64,000 nucleotides of DNA. It comes from Helicobacter_D ganmani (GTDB lineage: Bacteria > Campylobacterota > Campylobacteria > Campylobacterales > Helicobacteraceae). The notes beneath the pieces are model-generated. The model searched no databases. It had not been told where the DNA came from and worked only from the letters and a program-made list of their open reading frames with translations. The position numbers and the translations under genes are program-made. The DNA is taken from assembly GCF_965138225.1 (NCBI RefSeq), contig NZ_CBCSAX010000006.1, one strand, 5' to 3'. This document shows positions 8,131 to 17,022 of the stretch, piece by piece (the first letter of the stretch is position 1; every line of letters begins with the position of its first letter).

Positions 8131-10086
8131 ATGAAATACAACCACAAAAATCTTTATCCAAAAGGTTTTAGAAAGAAATATTTTTCACTTGCGGCGATTT
8201 TAGCACTCAATAGCGCACTACTAGCGCAGAGTCAAAATATCGCCCTAGCTGAAAAATCTCAAGAGGCAGAATCTCAAAGCCTTAAGCTTTCTATCACCCA
8301 CACAGAAGAGTTTGTGGAGAATGAGGATTTTAAAGAAGAATTCAGCGCAGAGGAGATTCAACAATCCAATGCTCAAAATATCTACAACTTTTTAAATCAA
8401 CATTCTCTACTTAAAATTACAACAAATTATGGTAATCCCTATACTGCAAACATTGATTTGCGCGGCTTTGGACAGAATGCACATAAGAATCTTGCTATTA
8501 TCGTAGATGGAATGCGTTTAAATAATATTGATTCCACTCCTGTGTCCTTGAGTGCTATCCCGCTAGATTCTATCCAAAAAATAGAAATTATTAGAGGCAA
8601 AGGCACGACAAAATACGGAAATGGCGCGGTAAGCGGAATCCTAAAAATCACTACCACCCGCAAGGCAGGCGGTGCATTGAATATGGGTTATGCGAGTTAT
8701 GAGACATTGGGTTCTCAAATTTTTTCACGTTATGTGGGAGATACTTTGAATATTGGAGTGTATGGGCAATACCAACACAACGAGGGTGCAAGAAAAATTA
8801 CACAAGGGAGCGAAGAAAAAGACGGAAGCTATAATAAAAATGGTGGAATCACAGCCTTTTACTACCCTAATGATTCTACACTTTTAAAATCAAACCTCAA
8901 TTATTCCAAATATGCTATCAAATACGCAAGCCCTTTGACAAAACAACAATTTGATTCAAATCCTACACAAGCACCGCTTCCAAGTGCGTTGGGTGGAGAT
9001 ACTTTCAATCACCAAAAGCGTTGGGATTTGGGTTATAGTTTAGGCTTCACGCACTTTGGGGATTCTGGAATCATAACTGATGTTAATTTCGGTGGCTCAA
9101 AGAATGAAAGTGATTTTATTAATTTCAATAATAATTTAGATGGCAAGGGAATCTTTGGGGATTTTAACTTTCAATTTAAAAACTATTCTTTTATGGCAGA
9201 AATTGGCGGGGGGCTAAATACCAACGAGCGAGTGCAAAACCACTCCACAAAGGCGCAAGTAGATGAAATGCTACTTTATTTAAATGGTGAAAAATACTTT
9301 AGCAATTCTAGTTTTAATGGAGGAATCTCCGCACAAAGAGTGATTTCCAAACTACAAGAAAGCAATGCAGAAAATCTACTAGGAGGAGAGATTGGAATCA
9401 CTCATAATATAACGCCTTTAACCTCGCTTTTTGCCTCTTATTCTCGCAGTTTCATAGTGCCTAATGTGGATTATATATTTGATTGGCAGGGACATATTAA
9501 TCATCTCATAGACACAGCAACTTTTGACACTTATCAAATCGGCACAAAAAGTGTATTTGGAATCCACGAGTTAAGTGGGAATCTCTTTTATATTTTAGGT
9601 AGAGATGAAGCCTACTTTGAGCCGATAACTTATAGCAATCAAACTCTTGATAAGACGCGCAGAATCGGAGGAGAAGCGAAATTTACCACGCATTTTAATG
9701 CGCAAATCTATTCTAGCCTAGCCTATGCCTATGTTGATGCGACAATGCGTGGCAATGGGGGGTATAAGGGCAATACGATTCCGGGCGTCTCCAAGCATAC
9801 GCTAAGCACAAGTCTCAACTACTTACCTATCACGCAATTAAATCTTGGAATCTCTTATAAATATGGCTCTAGGGCGTATGATTACAACGACTTTGATAAT
9901 GTTTTAACCAAATCCCCTAATTATCAAAGCCTCAATTTAACCGCAAGTTACAAACTCAAAGACTTTGAAATTTATGGCTTTGTGCAGAATCTTACCAACC
10001 ATAAAAATGCGATTGTTGTGGGTGGTAAATATTACCCTTATGAGTTTGAGCGCACTTTTGGTGGCGGTATAAAATACACTTGGTAA
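8131..10086 (+). CDS. TonB-dependent outer-membrane receptor
   Basis: Outer-membrane 22-strand barrel receptor that imports a scarce nutrient using TonB energy. A hydrophobic export segment lies near residues 16-33 (YFSLAAILALNSALLAQ). The plug domain contains 'IDLRGFGQNAHKNLAIIVDG' around 108-127 and 'IQKIEIIRGKGTTKYGNGAV' around 149-168, followed by aromatic-rich strands and a terminal aromatic residue (IKYTW). At 651 residues it resembles the BtuB/CirA size class. AAGGAG precedes the ATG. No siderophore or ABC genes adjoin it, so the ligand is unknown; a tonB gene is at 30971-31780. Confidence 0.9.
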   Translation: MKYNHKNLYPKGFRKKYFSLAAILALNSALLAQSQNIALAEKSQEAESQSLKLSITHTEEFVENEDFKEEFSAEEIQQSNAQNIYNFLNQHSLLKITTNYGNPYTANIDLRGFGQNAHKNLAIIVDGMRLNNIDSTPVSLSAIPLDSIQKIEIIRGKGTTKYGNGAVSGILKITTTRKAGGALNMGYASYETLGSQIFSRYVGDTLNIGVYGQYQHNEGARKITQGSEEKDGSYNKNGGITAFYYPNDSTLLKSNLNYSKYAIKYASPLTKQQFDSNPTQAPLPSALGGDTFNHQKRWDLGYSLGFTHFGDSGIITDVNFGGSKNESDFINFNNNLDGKGIFGDFNFQFKNYSFMAEIGGGLNTNERVQNHSTKAQVDEMLLYLNGEKYFSNSSFNGGISAQRVISKLQESNAENLLGGEIGITHNITPLTSLFASYSRSFIVPNVDYIFDWQGHINHLIDTATFDTYQIGTKSVFGIHELSGNLFYILGRDEAYFEPITYSNQTLDKTRRIGGEAKFTTHFNAQIYSSLAYAYVDATMRGNGGYKGNTIPGVSKHTLSTSLNYLPITQLNLGISYKYGSRAYDYNDFDNVLTKSPNYQSLNLTASYKLKDFEIYGFVQNLTNHKNAIVVGGKYYPYEFERTFGGGIKYTW

Positions 10087-10087
10087 G

Positions 10088-10675
10088 ATGATGATTGCTT
10101 TACGACTCTATCTTACTTACAAGCTTTTAAACTCCATCTTCTTGGGGGTTTCTTTGGGGACTATTTTCACAATTTACGCGCCTTTAAACCCCAAAATTTA
10201 TTCGCTAGGCGGAATCGCACTTGCATTAGGGGCATTTATTTTAAGCCTTTTTTATAGCAAGTTACTCAATCTAAAGCCTTATAAAAAAATTCTTTTAGGG
10301 TTAGAGATTCTGCCTTTTTTCTATCTTTTTGCTTATTTGCTTTTTCCTAATACCTTTTTTGGCGCACTGATTGTTTATACGCTCTATCAAATAGGCTTTA
10401 TTTTTGGGGATTATTTAGGACGCACAGAGACGCTACTACTGCCACGCAAAACGATTCTTTCACATCTAGACAAGCGCAAACAAATTGGCTATCTTTTGGG
10501 GCTTGTAATTGCATTTATTTTTTACACTATTTTAGAATTTTTTGGAATCTTGCAAAAGGAATCCCAAATTTATGCGATACATTTTTTACTACTTTTGCTA
10601 CAATGCGCTGTGTTTTTAACACTTTTTTCCGCCTTTAGGCAAACAAGGACAAACAAATGGAATCCCAAGACTTAA
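10088..10675 (+). CDS. Multi-pass membrane protein, function unknown
   Basis: I do not recognise a named family. The 195 residues form about six hydrophobic segments (roughly 5-30, 36-57, 65-86, 90-108, 134-154, 165-182), with a polar loop 'GRTETLLLPRKTILSHLDKR' around 111-130. It starts one base after the receptor stop, at an ATGATG doublet, and overlaps the following cyclo-ligase by 19 bases, so it is probably translated with both. A transporter-like role is possible but not shown. Confidence 0.8.
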   Translation: MMIALRLYLTYKLLNSIFLGVSLGTIFTIYAPLNPKIYSLGGIALALGAFILSLFYSKLLNLKPYKKILLGLEILPFFYLFAYLLFPNTFFGALIVYTLYQIGFIFGDYLGRTETLLLPRKTILSHLDKRKQIGYLLGLVIAFIFYTILEFFGILQKESQIYAIHFLLLLLQCAVFLTLFSAFRQTRTNKWNPKT

Positions 10676-11283
10676 AAGCCACTTATCGCGAGATTTTCAA
10701 AACAAATTTAATCCGAATTTGCCATTCAAACCAAGCCTATATTAAGGACTACAAATTACAAAAGAAACTCAAAGCGCAATTAGATTCCACTCTACGATTC
10801 CATAAACTCCACTCCAAACGCCCTATAAACTTGCTTTTTTATTCTCCGCTTACCCTAGAGTTTGACATAAGGAAACTTTTAAGATTCTATCGCAGAAAAA
10901 GAAATGTAAGGATTTTTTTACCCAAAATGGGTGGAGAGAGCTTTAAGGCGGTGCGATATAGACTTCCTTTGCAAAAACAATCTTTTGGCGTGTATGAACC
11001 TAGTGATTCTGCACTTTGGGCTAAAATGGATTGCGCTATCGTTCCTGTGCTTGGCGTGGATAAAGAGTTGCGGCGCATAGGATTTGGCAAAGGAATGTAT
11101 GATAGATTCTTTGGCAAGAATCCCAAAAAAATTCCAAAGATAATTTTCGTTTCGCGCAATTTCAATTTCGTTCCACAAACCATCACAGAATCCCACGACA
11201 TTAGAGGAGATTGTTATCTCACCCCACACCAAACGATTTATAAGCGTGGCTTTGCGTCCTTTTGGATTCATCATTTTTCATAG
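10657..11283 (+). CDS. 5-formyltetrahydrofolate cyclo-ligase family protein
   Basis: Converts 5-formyl-THF to 5,10-methenyl-THF with ATP, returning a storage folate to one-carbon metabolism. The 208 residues are normal for the family. The diagnostic C-terminal motif is 'RRIGFGKGMYDRFF' around residues 129-142, and an N-terminal basic ATP-site region precedes it. This one-carbon role could indirectly supply formyl-THF to the sugar formyltransferase at 19411, but nothing in the position suggests dedicated coupling. It overlaps the upstream membrane-protein gene. Confidence 0.9.
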   Translation: MESQDLKATYREIFKTNLIRICHSNQAYIKDYKLQKKLKAQLDSTLRFHKLHSKRPINLLFYSPLTLEFDIRKLLRFYRRKRNVRIFLPKMGGESFKAVRYRLPLQKQSFGVYEPSDSALWAKMDCAIVPVLGVDKELRRIGFGKGMYDRFFGKNPKKIPKIIFVSRNFNFVPQTITESHDIRGDCYLTPHQTIYKRGFASFWIHHFS

Positions 11284-11575
11284 CACAGCAACTTAAGAGA
11301 AATTTAAAGAATTTGTAATGTATATTTGTGTGAGTATTCACACCCACTAAAGCACAAATTCAAAATGTTGAATCCAGCGACTCTCAAACCACTTAAACTT
11401 TTTATTAACAAAAAAGAGTAAAATTAAACTCTAAAAATTTGGATTATCCAAAGCAAATTAACACAATATCATCAACCACTAGGGCAATAAATTATAAAAT
11501 TAAATCAAATTTCTTTAAATCATAATAAAAATTTATTTAAATTCTTGTTTTCCTAGTGAGTTTCAAGGACATAAA
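11284..11575. other. 292-base intergenic region before rny
   Basis: No gene is visible. It contains a perfect 6-bp palindrome (GTGTGA at 11328-11333, TCACAC at 11338-11343, 4-base spacer) and an AT-rich stretch leading into rny. Promoter elements for rny are not clear. Confidence 0.5.
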
Positions 11576-13147
11576 ATGGTTATATGGGTTATTACAAGTT
11601 CCGTTATTTCAGCTTTGCTTGCAGGAGGTGGTAGCTATCTCATCTCTCGCAAACTCTCGCGTGCAGATTCTAAAGTGCTACTAGAACAAGCAAAGGCAAA
11701 AGCAAAGGTGATAGAATATGAGGCAGAAAAATTCCTCCAAGAATCTAAAATCAAAGCAAAAGATATTGAGATAGAAGCAAAAGAAAAATGCGACAAAGAG
11801 AGCGCAAGAATCCTCAAAGAATATGAGTTAAATTTATTGAATTTTGAGAAAGAAAAACTAAGAGAATCGCAACTTATTGAAAAAGAACTTTGTAAGCTAG
11901 ACAATGAAAAACAAAATCTTAGCAGAGACCGCAACGCATTTTTTGAGGAACAAAATGCGCTAAAAAAACTCAAAAATACCTATCAGCAAAAGCTAGAAGA
12001 ACTCACAAAAAATCTATCCAAAGTTGCTTATCTCACCAAAAATGAAGCAAAAAATATGCTCTTAGAACGTATCAAAGAAGAAGCGAAGCGCGAATGCGCC
12101 AAAATCATTAGAGAAGAGGAACTCCACGCTAAAGAAGAAGCAAAGGCAAAAGCAAACTATATCTTAGCAGTTGCAACTTCACGTTTTGCAGGAGAGTTTG
12201 CTGCAGAGCGTCTAATCCATACAATCGTCTTGCCAAGTGATGATATGAAAGCTAGAATTATCGGTAAGGAGGGGCGCAACATCAAATGCCTAGAAATGAT
12301 TTGTGGGGTGGATATTATCATTGATGACACGCCCAATGTGATTATCGTAAGCTCTCACAACCTCTACCGACGCGCGATTGCAGTAGAGACTATCAATCGC
12401 TTAGTAGAAGACGGGCGAATTCAACCTGCAAGGATTGAAGAAATCTATCAAAAATGCTTTAACGATTTTGAAGAAAATGTCTATCAAGAGGGCGAACGCG
12501 TTGTGTTGGACTTGGGCTTAAATGGAATCCACCCAGAGATTAAAAGGCTCATTGGTAAGTTGCGCTATCGTGCAAGCTATGGGCAAAATGCTCTTACACA
12601 TAGCTTGGAAGTTGCGAATCTAGCGGGAATTATTGCAGCGGAATTGGGCGGAGATTGTATGCTTGCCACACGCGCAGGGTTATTGCACGATATTGGCAAA
12701 GCCCGCACACACGACTTTAAAGGCACACATGTGGAATTAGGGGCGGAGATTGCAAGGAGATATAACGAGCATCCTGTGGTGCTTAATACGATTCTTTCTC
12801 ATCACGGCGACGAGGAGATTAAAAGCATAGAAGCTGCAGCTGTCTGTGCAGCAGACGCTCTCTCTGCTGGGCGTCCGGGAGCTAGACGCGAAGTGCTAGA
12901 AAACTATCTAAGGCGTGTCAGCGAGATAGAAAAAATCGCCACTTCCAAAATGGGAGTTTTGCACGCTTATGCAATCAATGCGGGACGCGAAGTGCGCGTG
13001 ATTGTCAAATCAGACGATATTAGTGATGAGGAATCCTATCTCCTTGCCAAAGAAATCGCCAAAGAAATAGAATCACAAGTGCAGTATCCGGGCGAAGTCA
13101 AAGTCAGTGTGATACGCGAAACAAGAGCTTATGCGGTAGCGGGGTAA
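11576..13147 (+). CDS. rny: Ribonuclease Y
   Basis: Membrane-anchored endoribonuclease that initiates mRNA decay. The order is complete: an N-terminal membrane helix (about 2-22), a long Lys/Glu-rich coiled coil (about 28-200), a KH RNA-binding domain with 'IIGKEGRNIKCLEM' near 225-238, and an HD phosphohydrolase domain with 'HSLEVANLAG' and the metal motif 'LLHDIGKA'. It has 523 residues, normal for the family. It stands alone between the cyclo-ligase and the convergent sugar locus. Confidence 0.97.
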   Translation: MVIWVITSSVISALLAGGGSYLISRKLSRADSKVLLEQAKAKAKVIEYEAEKFLQESKIKAKDIEIEAKEKCDKESARILKEYELNLLNFEKEKLRESQLIEKELCKLDNEKQNLSRDRNAFFEEQNALKKLKNTYQQKLEELTKNLSKVAYLTKNEAKNMLLERIKEEAKRECAKIIREEELHAKEEAKAKANYILAVATSRFAGEFAAERLIHTIVLPSDDMKARIIGKEGRNIKCLEMICGVDIIIDDTPNVIIVSSHNLYRRAIAVETINRLVEDGRIQPARIEEIYQKCFNDFEENVYQEGERVVLDLGLNGIHPEIKRLIGKLRYRASYGQNALTHSLEVANLAGIIAAELGGDCMLATRAGLLHDIGKARTHDFKGTHVELGAEIARRYNEHPVVLNTILSHHGDEEIKSIEAAAVCAADALSAGRPGARREVLENYLRRVSEIEKIATSKMGVLHAYAINAGREVRVIVKSDDISDEESYLLAKEIAKEIESQVQYPGEVKVSVIRETRAYAVAG

Positions 13148-13306
13148 GAATATCAAGCCAAACAAATGAAGCAATCCAAAAGTTCAGTTCAGCCCTATAT
13201 TTTTGCTCTTAAATATCTTTTCTTAATTCCATTGCCCTATAAATATTCCTTTCTTGTAATAACCTATCATACTTACGATTTTAATTGCATTTTATCTCCT
13301 TAGATT

Positions 13307-14398
13307 CTATTCTTTAAACGCATTCACAGCGTCTATCACTATGCCTACTTGCTCATCGCTCATCACAGGACTTATAGGCAAGGATAGCACTTCTTTGTGA
13401 ATACGCTCGGTAATGGGCAGATTCAAATGATTATATTGCTTGTAAGCCTGCTGCTTGTGCGGTGGGATAGGATAATGGATAAGCGTTTGGATTCCACTCT
13501 GACTTAAATGCTCTTGCAAACGTGCGCGATTTTTTGTGCGCACGACAAAGAGATGCCACACCGCCCCCTCCTCACTTTGAACCTGTGGGAGGATAATACG
13601 CTCGTTTTGAATCTGCTCTCTATAAACTCTCGCAATCTCTTGTCGCCGCTTATTATCCTCATCAAGGATTTTAAGTTTGAGGCGCAAAAATGCCGCTTGG
13701 ATTTCATCAAGCCTGGAATTTAGCCCTGCATAGAGGTTTTCATATTTGATATGTGAGCCATAATTCCCTAATGCGCGGATTCTCTGTGCCAAAGCTTCAT
13801 CATTTGTAACCACACAGCCACCATCGCCTAATGCACCTAAATTCTTACCCGGAAAAAATGAGAATCCACTCACATCGCCCAAACTCCCTACTCTCTTGCC
13901 TTGATAGATTGCGCCGTGCGCTTGTGCGGAATCTTCTATAATTTTTAAATCATATTTTTGCGCTAAATCCCAAACTTTCTGCATTTCCACCGCCTGTCCA
14001 TACAAATGCACGACAAGAATTGCTTTAGTTTTTGGTGTGATACGCTCCTCAATCAAATCCACATCAATATTATAAGTCTTTAAGCTTGGCTCTACAAGCA
14101 CAGGTGTGCAGCCATTATCAGTGATTGCCAAAATGGAAGCAATATAGGTGTTTGCAGGGACGATAATCTCATCACCCACGCCAAATCCAAATGCTTTAAT
14201 GCTAAGCCGCAAAGCGTCTAAACCATTTGCACAACCTACACAATGACTTGTCCCACAATACGCGCTAAACTCACGCTCAAAGGCTTTGCCTTGCTCGCCC
14301 AAAACATACCAACCACTCTCTAACACTTCGCAAAAAGCAGATTCCATCTCTGCACTCAATCTTTGATTTATCGCCTTGACATCAAGAAAGGGAACCAT
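13307..14398 (-). CDS. qdtB: dTDP-3-keto-sugar PLP aminotransferase (QdtB/FdtB type)
   Basis: DegT/DnrJ/EryC1-fold enzyme expected to aminate dTDP-3-keto-6-deoxyhexose at C3 using glutamate. Visible features are the start VPFLDVKAINQ, 'SGWYVLGEQGKAFEREFSAY' around 29-48, 'VGCANGLDALRLS', 'EDSAQAHGA' with the PLP-contact Asp, and the PLP lysine in 'FFPGKNLGALGDGG'. I start at the ATG at 14398 (AAGG upstream), giving 363 residues. The GT11 gene overlaps it by 17 bases and carries a G9 tract. Gluconeogenic-type 4-aminotransferases share the fold, but the isomerase at 27069 and formyltransferase at 19411 argue for the 3-amino pathway. Confidence 0.85.
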   Translation of the reverse strand: MVPFLDVKAINQRLSAEMESAFCEVLESGWYVLGEQGKAFEREFSAYCGTSHCVGCANGLDALRLSIKAFGFGVGDEIIVPANTYIASILAITDNGCTPVLVEPSLKTYNIDVDLIEERITPKTKAILVVHLYGQAVEMQKVWDLAQKYDLKIIEDSAQAHGAIYQGKRVGSLGDVSGFSFFPGKNLGALGDGGCVVTNDEALAQRIRALGNYGSHIKYENLYAGLNSRLDEIQAAFLRLKLKILDEDNKRRQEIARVYREQIQNERIILPQVQSEEGAVWHLFVVRTKNRARLQEHLSQSGIQTLIHYPIPPHKQQAYKQYNHLNLPITERIHKEVLSLPISPVMSDEQVGIVIDAVNAFKE

Positions 14399-15386
14399 TT
14401 GCAAACCTTTTTATCTTAAACTTTTCAAGCACTTGCATTATCTTTCTCCTTATATAAGCGCGAATTAAGCGGCGCATTTCTTTTGAGCTGGGAGACAAGT
14501 GGGGGGGGGCAGAATATACCAAAGGTGAGTGTTGCACACTCTCTCCCCAATTCACACACATTACATTTTCTACCTCTTTAAAAATATTACGATAGCGAGG
14601 GGTAATCAAAAGCGGATTGTGAGGGGAAAGAATCTTCGCATATCCTCCCATACCTCCGTGTGAGCCGATGATATTGCGACACCGACTTAAAAGATACAAA
14701 TCCAAATAGCCCTGACTTGGGTTATTCACATCGCAGATTCTATAAGTTTTGCCCTTAAGCAGTGGGACAATCTGCTCTTTGACAAAAGCTAAATCATCAC
14801 TGAAGAGATAAAAGCTACTTTGTGGGTGCAAAAGGCATATTAGCTCTATGCTTTTGGCAAAATACTCATTGCTCGTAGGATTGCCATAAACAATATGAGG
14901 CTGGGATAAATCCCCTCGCCTGATATGCACCCCACAAGGAGAGGGAGAAGATTCTATCTCTTGGAGCAATGCGGCAAAAGGTGTGTTGCCCTCTTGTAAT
15001 TCTTGTGGCTTGAAATGCTCTCTTAAAAGCCCAGCATAACGCGTATCAAACACTCTCCCCAAATATCCTCCAACATAAAGCGGGGGCTGACACATAATCA
15101 CATCATTGTCATCTACAAAATAATGTTTCCTATAATGAGCCACTTCTTCTTTGCTTGCAATTTTTAGAGACAACGCAGGAAAGGCTTTAGGAATATCAAA
15201 GCTCACATCATAAACTTTATCATAACTTTTACTTGGATTGAAGAACCCTTTGCCACTTTCCTCAAACCAGCTTAAATCATATTTGACTTTTATGCCTTTT
15301 TCCTCAAACGCAAGCCCAAGCGTAATAAAAGCAATTTGACTTGCTATCCCACCATCTACTCTAATAATCACTAAATTATCTTTCAT
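14382..15386 (-). CDS. GT11 family glycosyltransferase (alpha-1,2-fucosyltransferase-like), phase-variable
   Basis: Membrane-associated transferase of the family that adds fucose in alpha-1,2 linkage; the GDP-fucose donor is inferred from family only. The N-terminal 'IIRVDGGIASQIAF' and the donor-binding motif HIRRGD (154-159) are diagnostic, with 'SDDLAFVKEQI' and 'LYLLSRCRNIIGSHGGMGGY' further on. I use the ATG at 15386, which has AAGGAT upstream, giving 334 residues; an upstream ATG adds 13 unsupported residues. A 9-base C run (coding strand) near residue 293 can shift the last 40 residues. The present frame reads across the start of the aminotransferase gene. Confidence 0.85.
   Translation of the reverse strand: MKDNLVIIRVDGGIASQIAFITLGLAFEEKGIKVKYDLSWFEESGKGFFNPSKSYDKVYDVSFDIPKAFPALSLKIASKEEVAHYRKHYFVDDNDVIMCQPPLYVGGYLGRVFDTRYAGLLREHFKPQELQEGNTPFAALLQEIESSPSPCGVHIRRGDLSQPHIVYGNPTSNEYFAKSIELICLLHPQSSFYLFSDDLAFVKEQIVPLLKGKTYRICDVNNPSQGYLDLYLLSRCRNIIGSHGGMGGYAKILSPHNPLLITPRYRNIFKEVENVMCVNWGESVQHSPLVYSAPPHLSPSSKEMRRLIRAYIRRKIMQVLEKFKIKRFANGSLS
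14501..14509 (+). repeat. G9 homopolymer (phase-variation tract)
   Basis: Nine G on the plus strand inside the GT11 gene. With nine, the gene reads on and overlaps the aminotransferase start; with eight it stops after about 15 further codons, and with ten after about 28, both upstream of that start. Confidence 0.9.
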
Positions 15387-15388
15387 TA

Positions 15389-15759
15389 TTATCCTTTTAT
15401 CATCAATGCAATTAAAAATATGCAAAGCACAAGAGATAGAGCAAGGGTAGCATTAAAGGCTTTTTTGTATTTCTTATATTTACAATAAATTTTAGTATGT
15501 GCTTCATCAAGGGCTTCAAGAGATTCTATAAGCCCGGATTTTTGCTTTCCGCTCCATACAGATTCTCTTTGAAAATCTGGATTAAGGATAATTTCTCCTC
15601 TTTGTTCATAACGTCTTTTAAGTTCAAAAAGGCTTATTCTGCCTTTTTCTATACGAATATTACTTAAAGGATAAATATTATCTTCACTCTCAATATTGCC
15701 AATGATAAGCGTTTCTTCTCCCTCTATCTCTTTTTCTTCTAAATTCTATCCTTTTGCAT
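15389..15759 (-). pseudogene. Truncated, frameshifted DUF262 (GmrSD-like) gene fragment
   Basis: This fills most of the 426-base gap between the GT11 and GT4 genes. From the ATG at 15759 the first six codons (MQKDRI) run into a stop, but the next frame continues EEKEIEGEETLIIGNIES and then 'RISLFELKRRYEQRGEIIL', 'NPDFQRESVWSGKQKSGLIE', the DUF262 N-terminal signature. One missing T would restore a single frame. After the signature the sequence changes abruptly to a basic/hydrophobic tail (KYKKYKKAFNATLALSLVL...) that stops just before the GT11 start. DUF262 domains are found in type IV restriction (GmrS) and related defence proteins; this copy lacks catalytic parts. Confidence 0.75.
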
Positions 15760-15851
15760 TTCGGTCTTGCTTAATCTAAAATATTATAACCAAAAAGGCT
15801 ATTTCTTACAATATCTTTTAAATCTTAACCCTCTAACATTTACTTTCTCCA

Positions 15852-17021
15852 CTACAATCTTAAACCCATCAACGCCGACTTCAACTTTTTAATATTTTTT
15901 ACTTTTCTTAATATCCTACCCAACTTAATTTTAAGTTTCTCTTTCTTTAAAACTTCCATTGAATACGAAGTTTCATTCACACATTGCAAAAATTTATCTA
16001 TATGTTTCTCTATCAAAAAACTCTCAAAATGTGCTCTTGCCTCTTTGGAACGATGAGACATATTGGCTAAAAAATCATTTAAAATCTGCTCTAAACTCAT
16101 TAGCTCTTTTTCAGGGATTAAACCTAAATTCATTTCATATCCTAAAACATAATTTCTAAGCTTAAATGTCCAAAGGAAACAATCACTAGAGGAATTTTCA
16201 GTCGTATAAAACACCATTGCAGCAGGCACACCACATTTTTCTGCCTCTAGCATAGAAGTTCCCATAGCAAAGCAAATATCACAATTCTTTTGCAAATAAA
16301 GTGGTAAATCTTTGGGCGAGAGTGTGCCTAGATAAATAACCTCATAAGGATATTCTCTAATGAGATGCTTAGAATCTCCCTCCCCTATGATATGTAGCTT
16401 TATCTTTTTGGCTAAATCTAGCTTCTCTAAGTTATCCATTAGGTTAATTAAAGCATAGATTTTATCCCTACTTAGTCTCCCCACCCAAGCAATATGAATG
16501 CACTCTTTATCAACTAAAATTTCTTTAGTAAATGAACAAGGATAATCCTCAAGCACTACGGGCACAATGTGCTTTTGCTCTACTTTAGAAGAAGAAAATT
16601 CCTCTGTGGTAATTTTTGTTGCTTCGTCCATACAAATTAAAGCATTATGATGTATCATTGTTTGGATTCTCTTGACTTCATTTTCTAAACTTAACCTTGA
16701 ACAATAAGCCATTGCGCCACTCTCTTTTATATGTAATACCCAAAAAAGAAAAAAGAGATTTTTTGTTTTTATTTGTGAAAACTTATAAATACAATGTGGT
16801 GGGGCTACTATGCAAGAATTTTCAGGCAAAATAATGCTTTTTCCTACTGCAATTTTCTCCACACGCTCACTTAAAAGTTCATTGATACAGCTCTCTGCGG
16901 AATTAATATAGCCAACTTTTATTTTTGGGTAGTGTTGCGCAAGAAAATTTAGCAAGCACACAAAGAGTAATTCTGCGCCGCCGATAACTTGTGTAGGATA
17001 AAAAACATAAATATTTCTCAT
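15852..17021 (-). CDS. GT4-like glycosyltransferase
   Basis: Probable GT-B fold transferase acting on the lipid-linked glycan. The start 'NIYVFYPTQVIGGAELLFV' matches the N-terminal acceptor domain, and the C-terminal half has the nucleotide-sugar pattern 'IHIAWVGRLSRDKIYALINL', 'LHIIGEGDSKHLI', 'VIYLGTLSPKDLPLYL' and 'MGTSMLEAEKCGVPAAM' with the usual Glu. It has 389 residues. Sugar specificity cannot be read. It starts one base after the stop of the upstream GT2 gene. Confidence 0.8.
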   Translation of the reverse strand: MRNIYVFYPTQVIGGAELLFVCLLNFLAQHYPKIKVGYINSAESCINELLSERVEKIAVGKSIILPENSCIVAPPHCIYKFSQIKTKNLFFLFWVLHIKESGAMAYCSRLSLENEVKRIQTMIHHNALICMDEATKITTEEFSSSKVEQKHIVPVVLEDYPCSFTKEILVDKECIHIAWVGRLSRDKIYALINLMDNLEKLDLAKKIKLHIIGEGDSKHLIREYPYEVIYLGTLSPKDLPLYLQKNCDICFAMGTSMLEAEKCGVPAAMVFYTTENSSSDCFLWTFKLRNYVLGYEMNLGLIPEKELMSLEQILNDFLANMSHRSKEARAHFESFLIEKHIDKFLQCVNETSYSMEVLKKEKLKIKLGRILRKVKNIKKLKSALMGLRL

Positions 17022-17022
17022 T

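Noticed and set aside
11635..11973. Minus-strand Ser/Phe-rich ORF in rny
   Set aside because: Complement of the RNase Y coiled coil; typical shadow of a Lys/Glu-rich region.
13307..14398. Flagellin pseudaminic-acid aminotransferase (PseC)
   Set aside because: Same fold, but no pse neighbours, and the partner isomerase and formyltransferase indicate the dTDP-3-amino sugar route.
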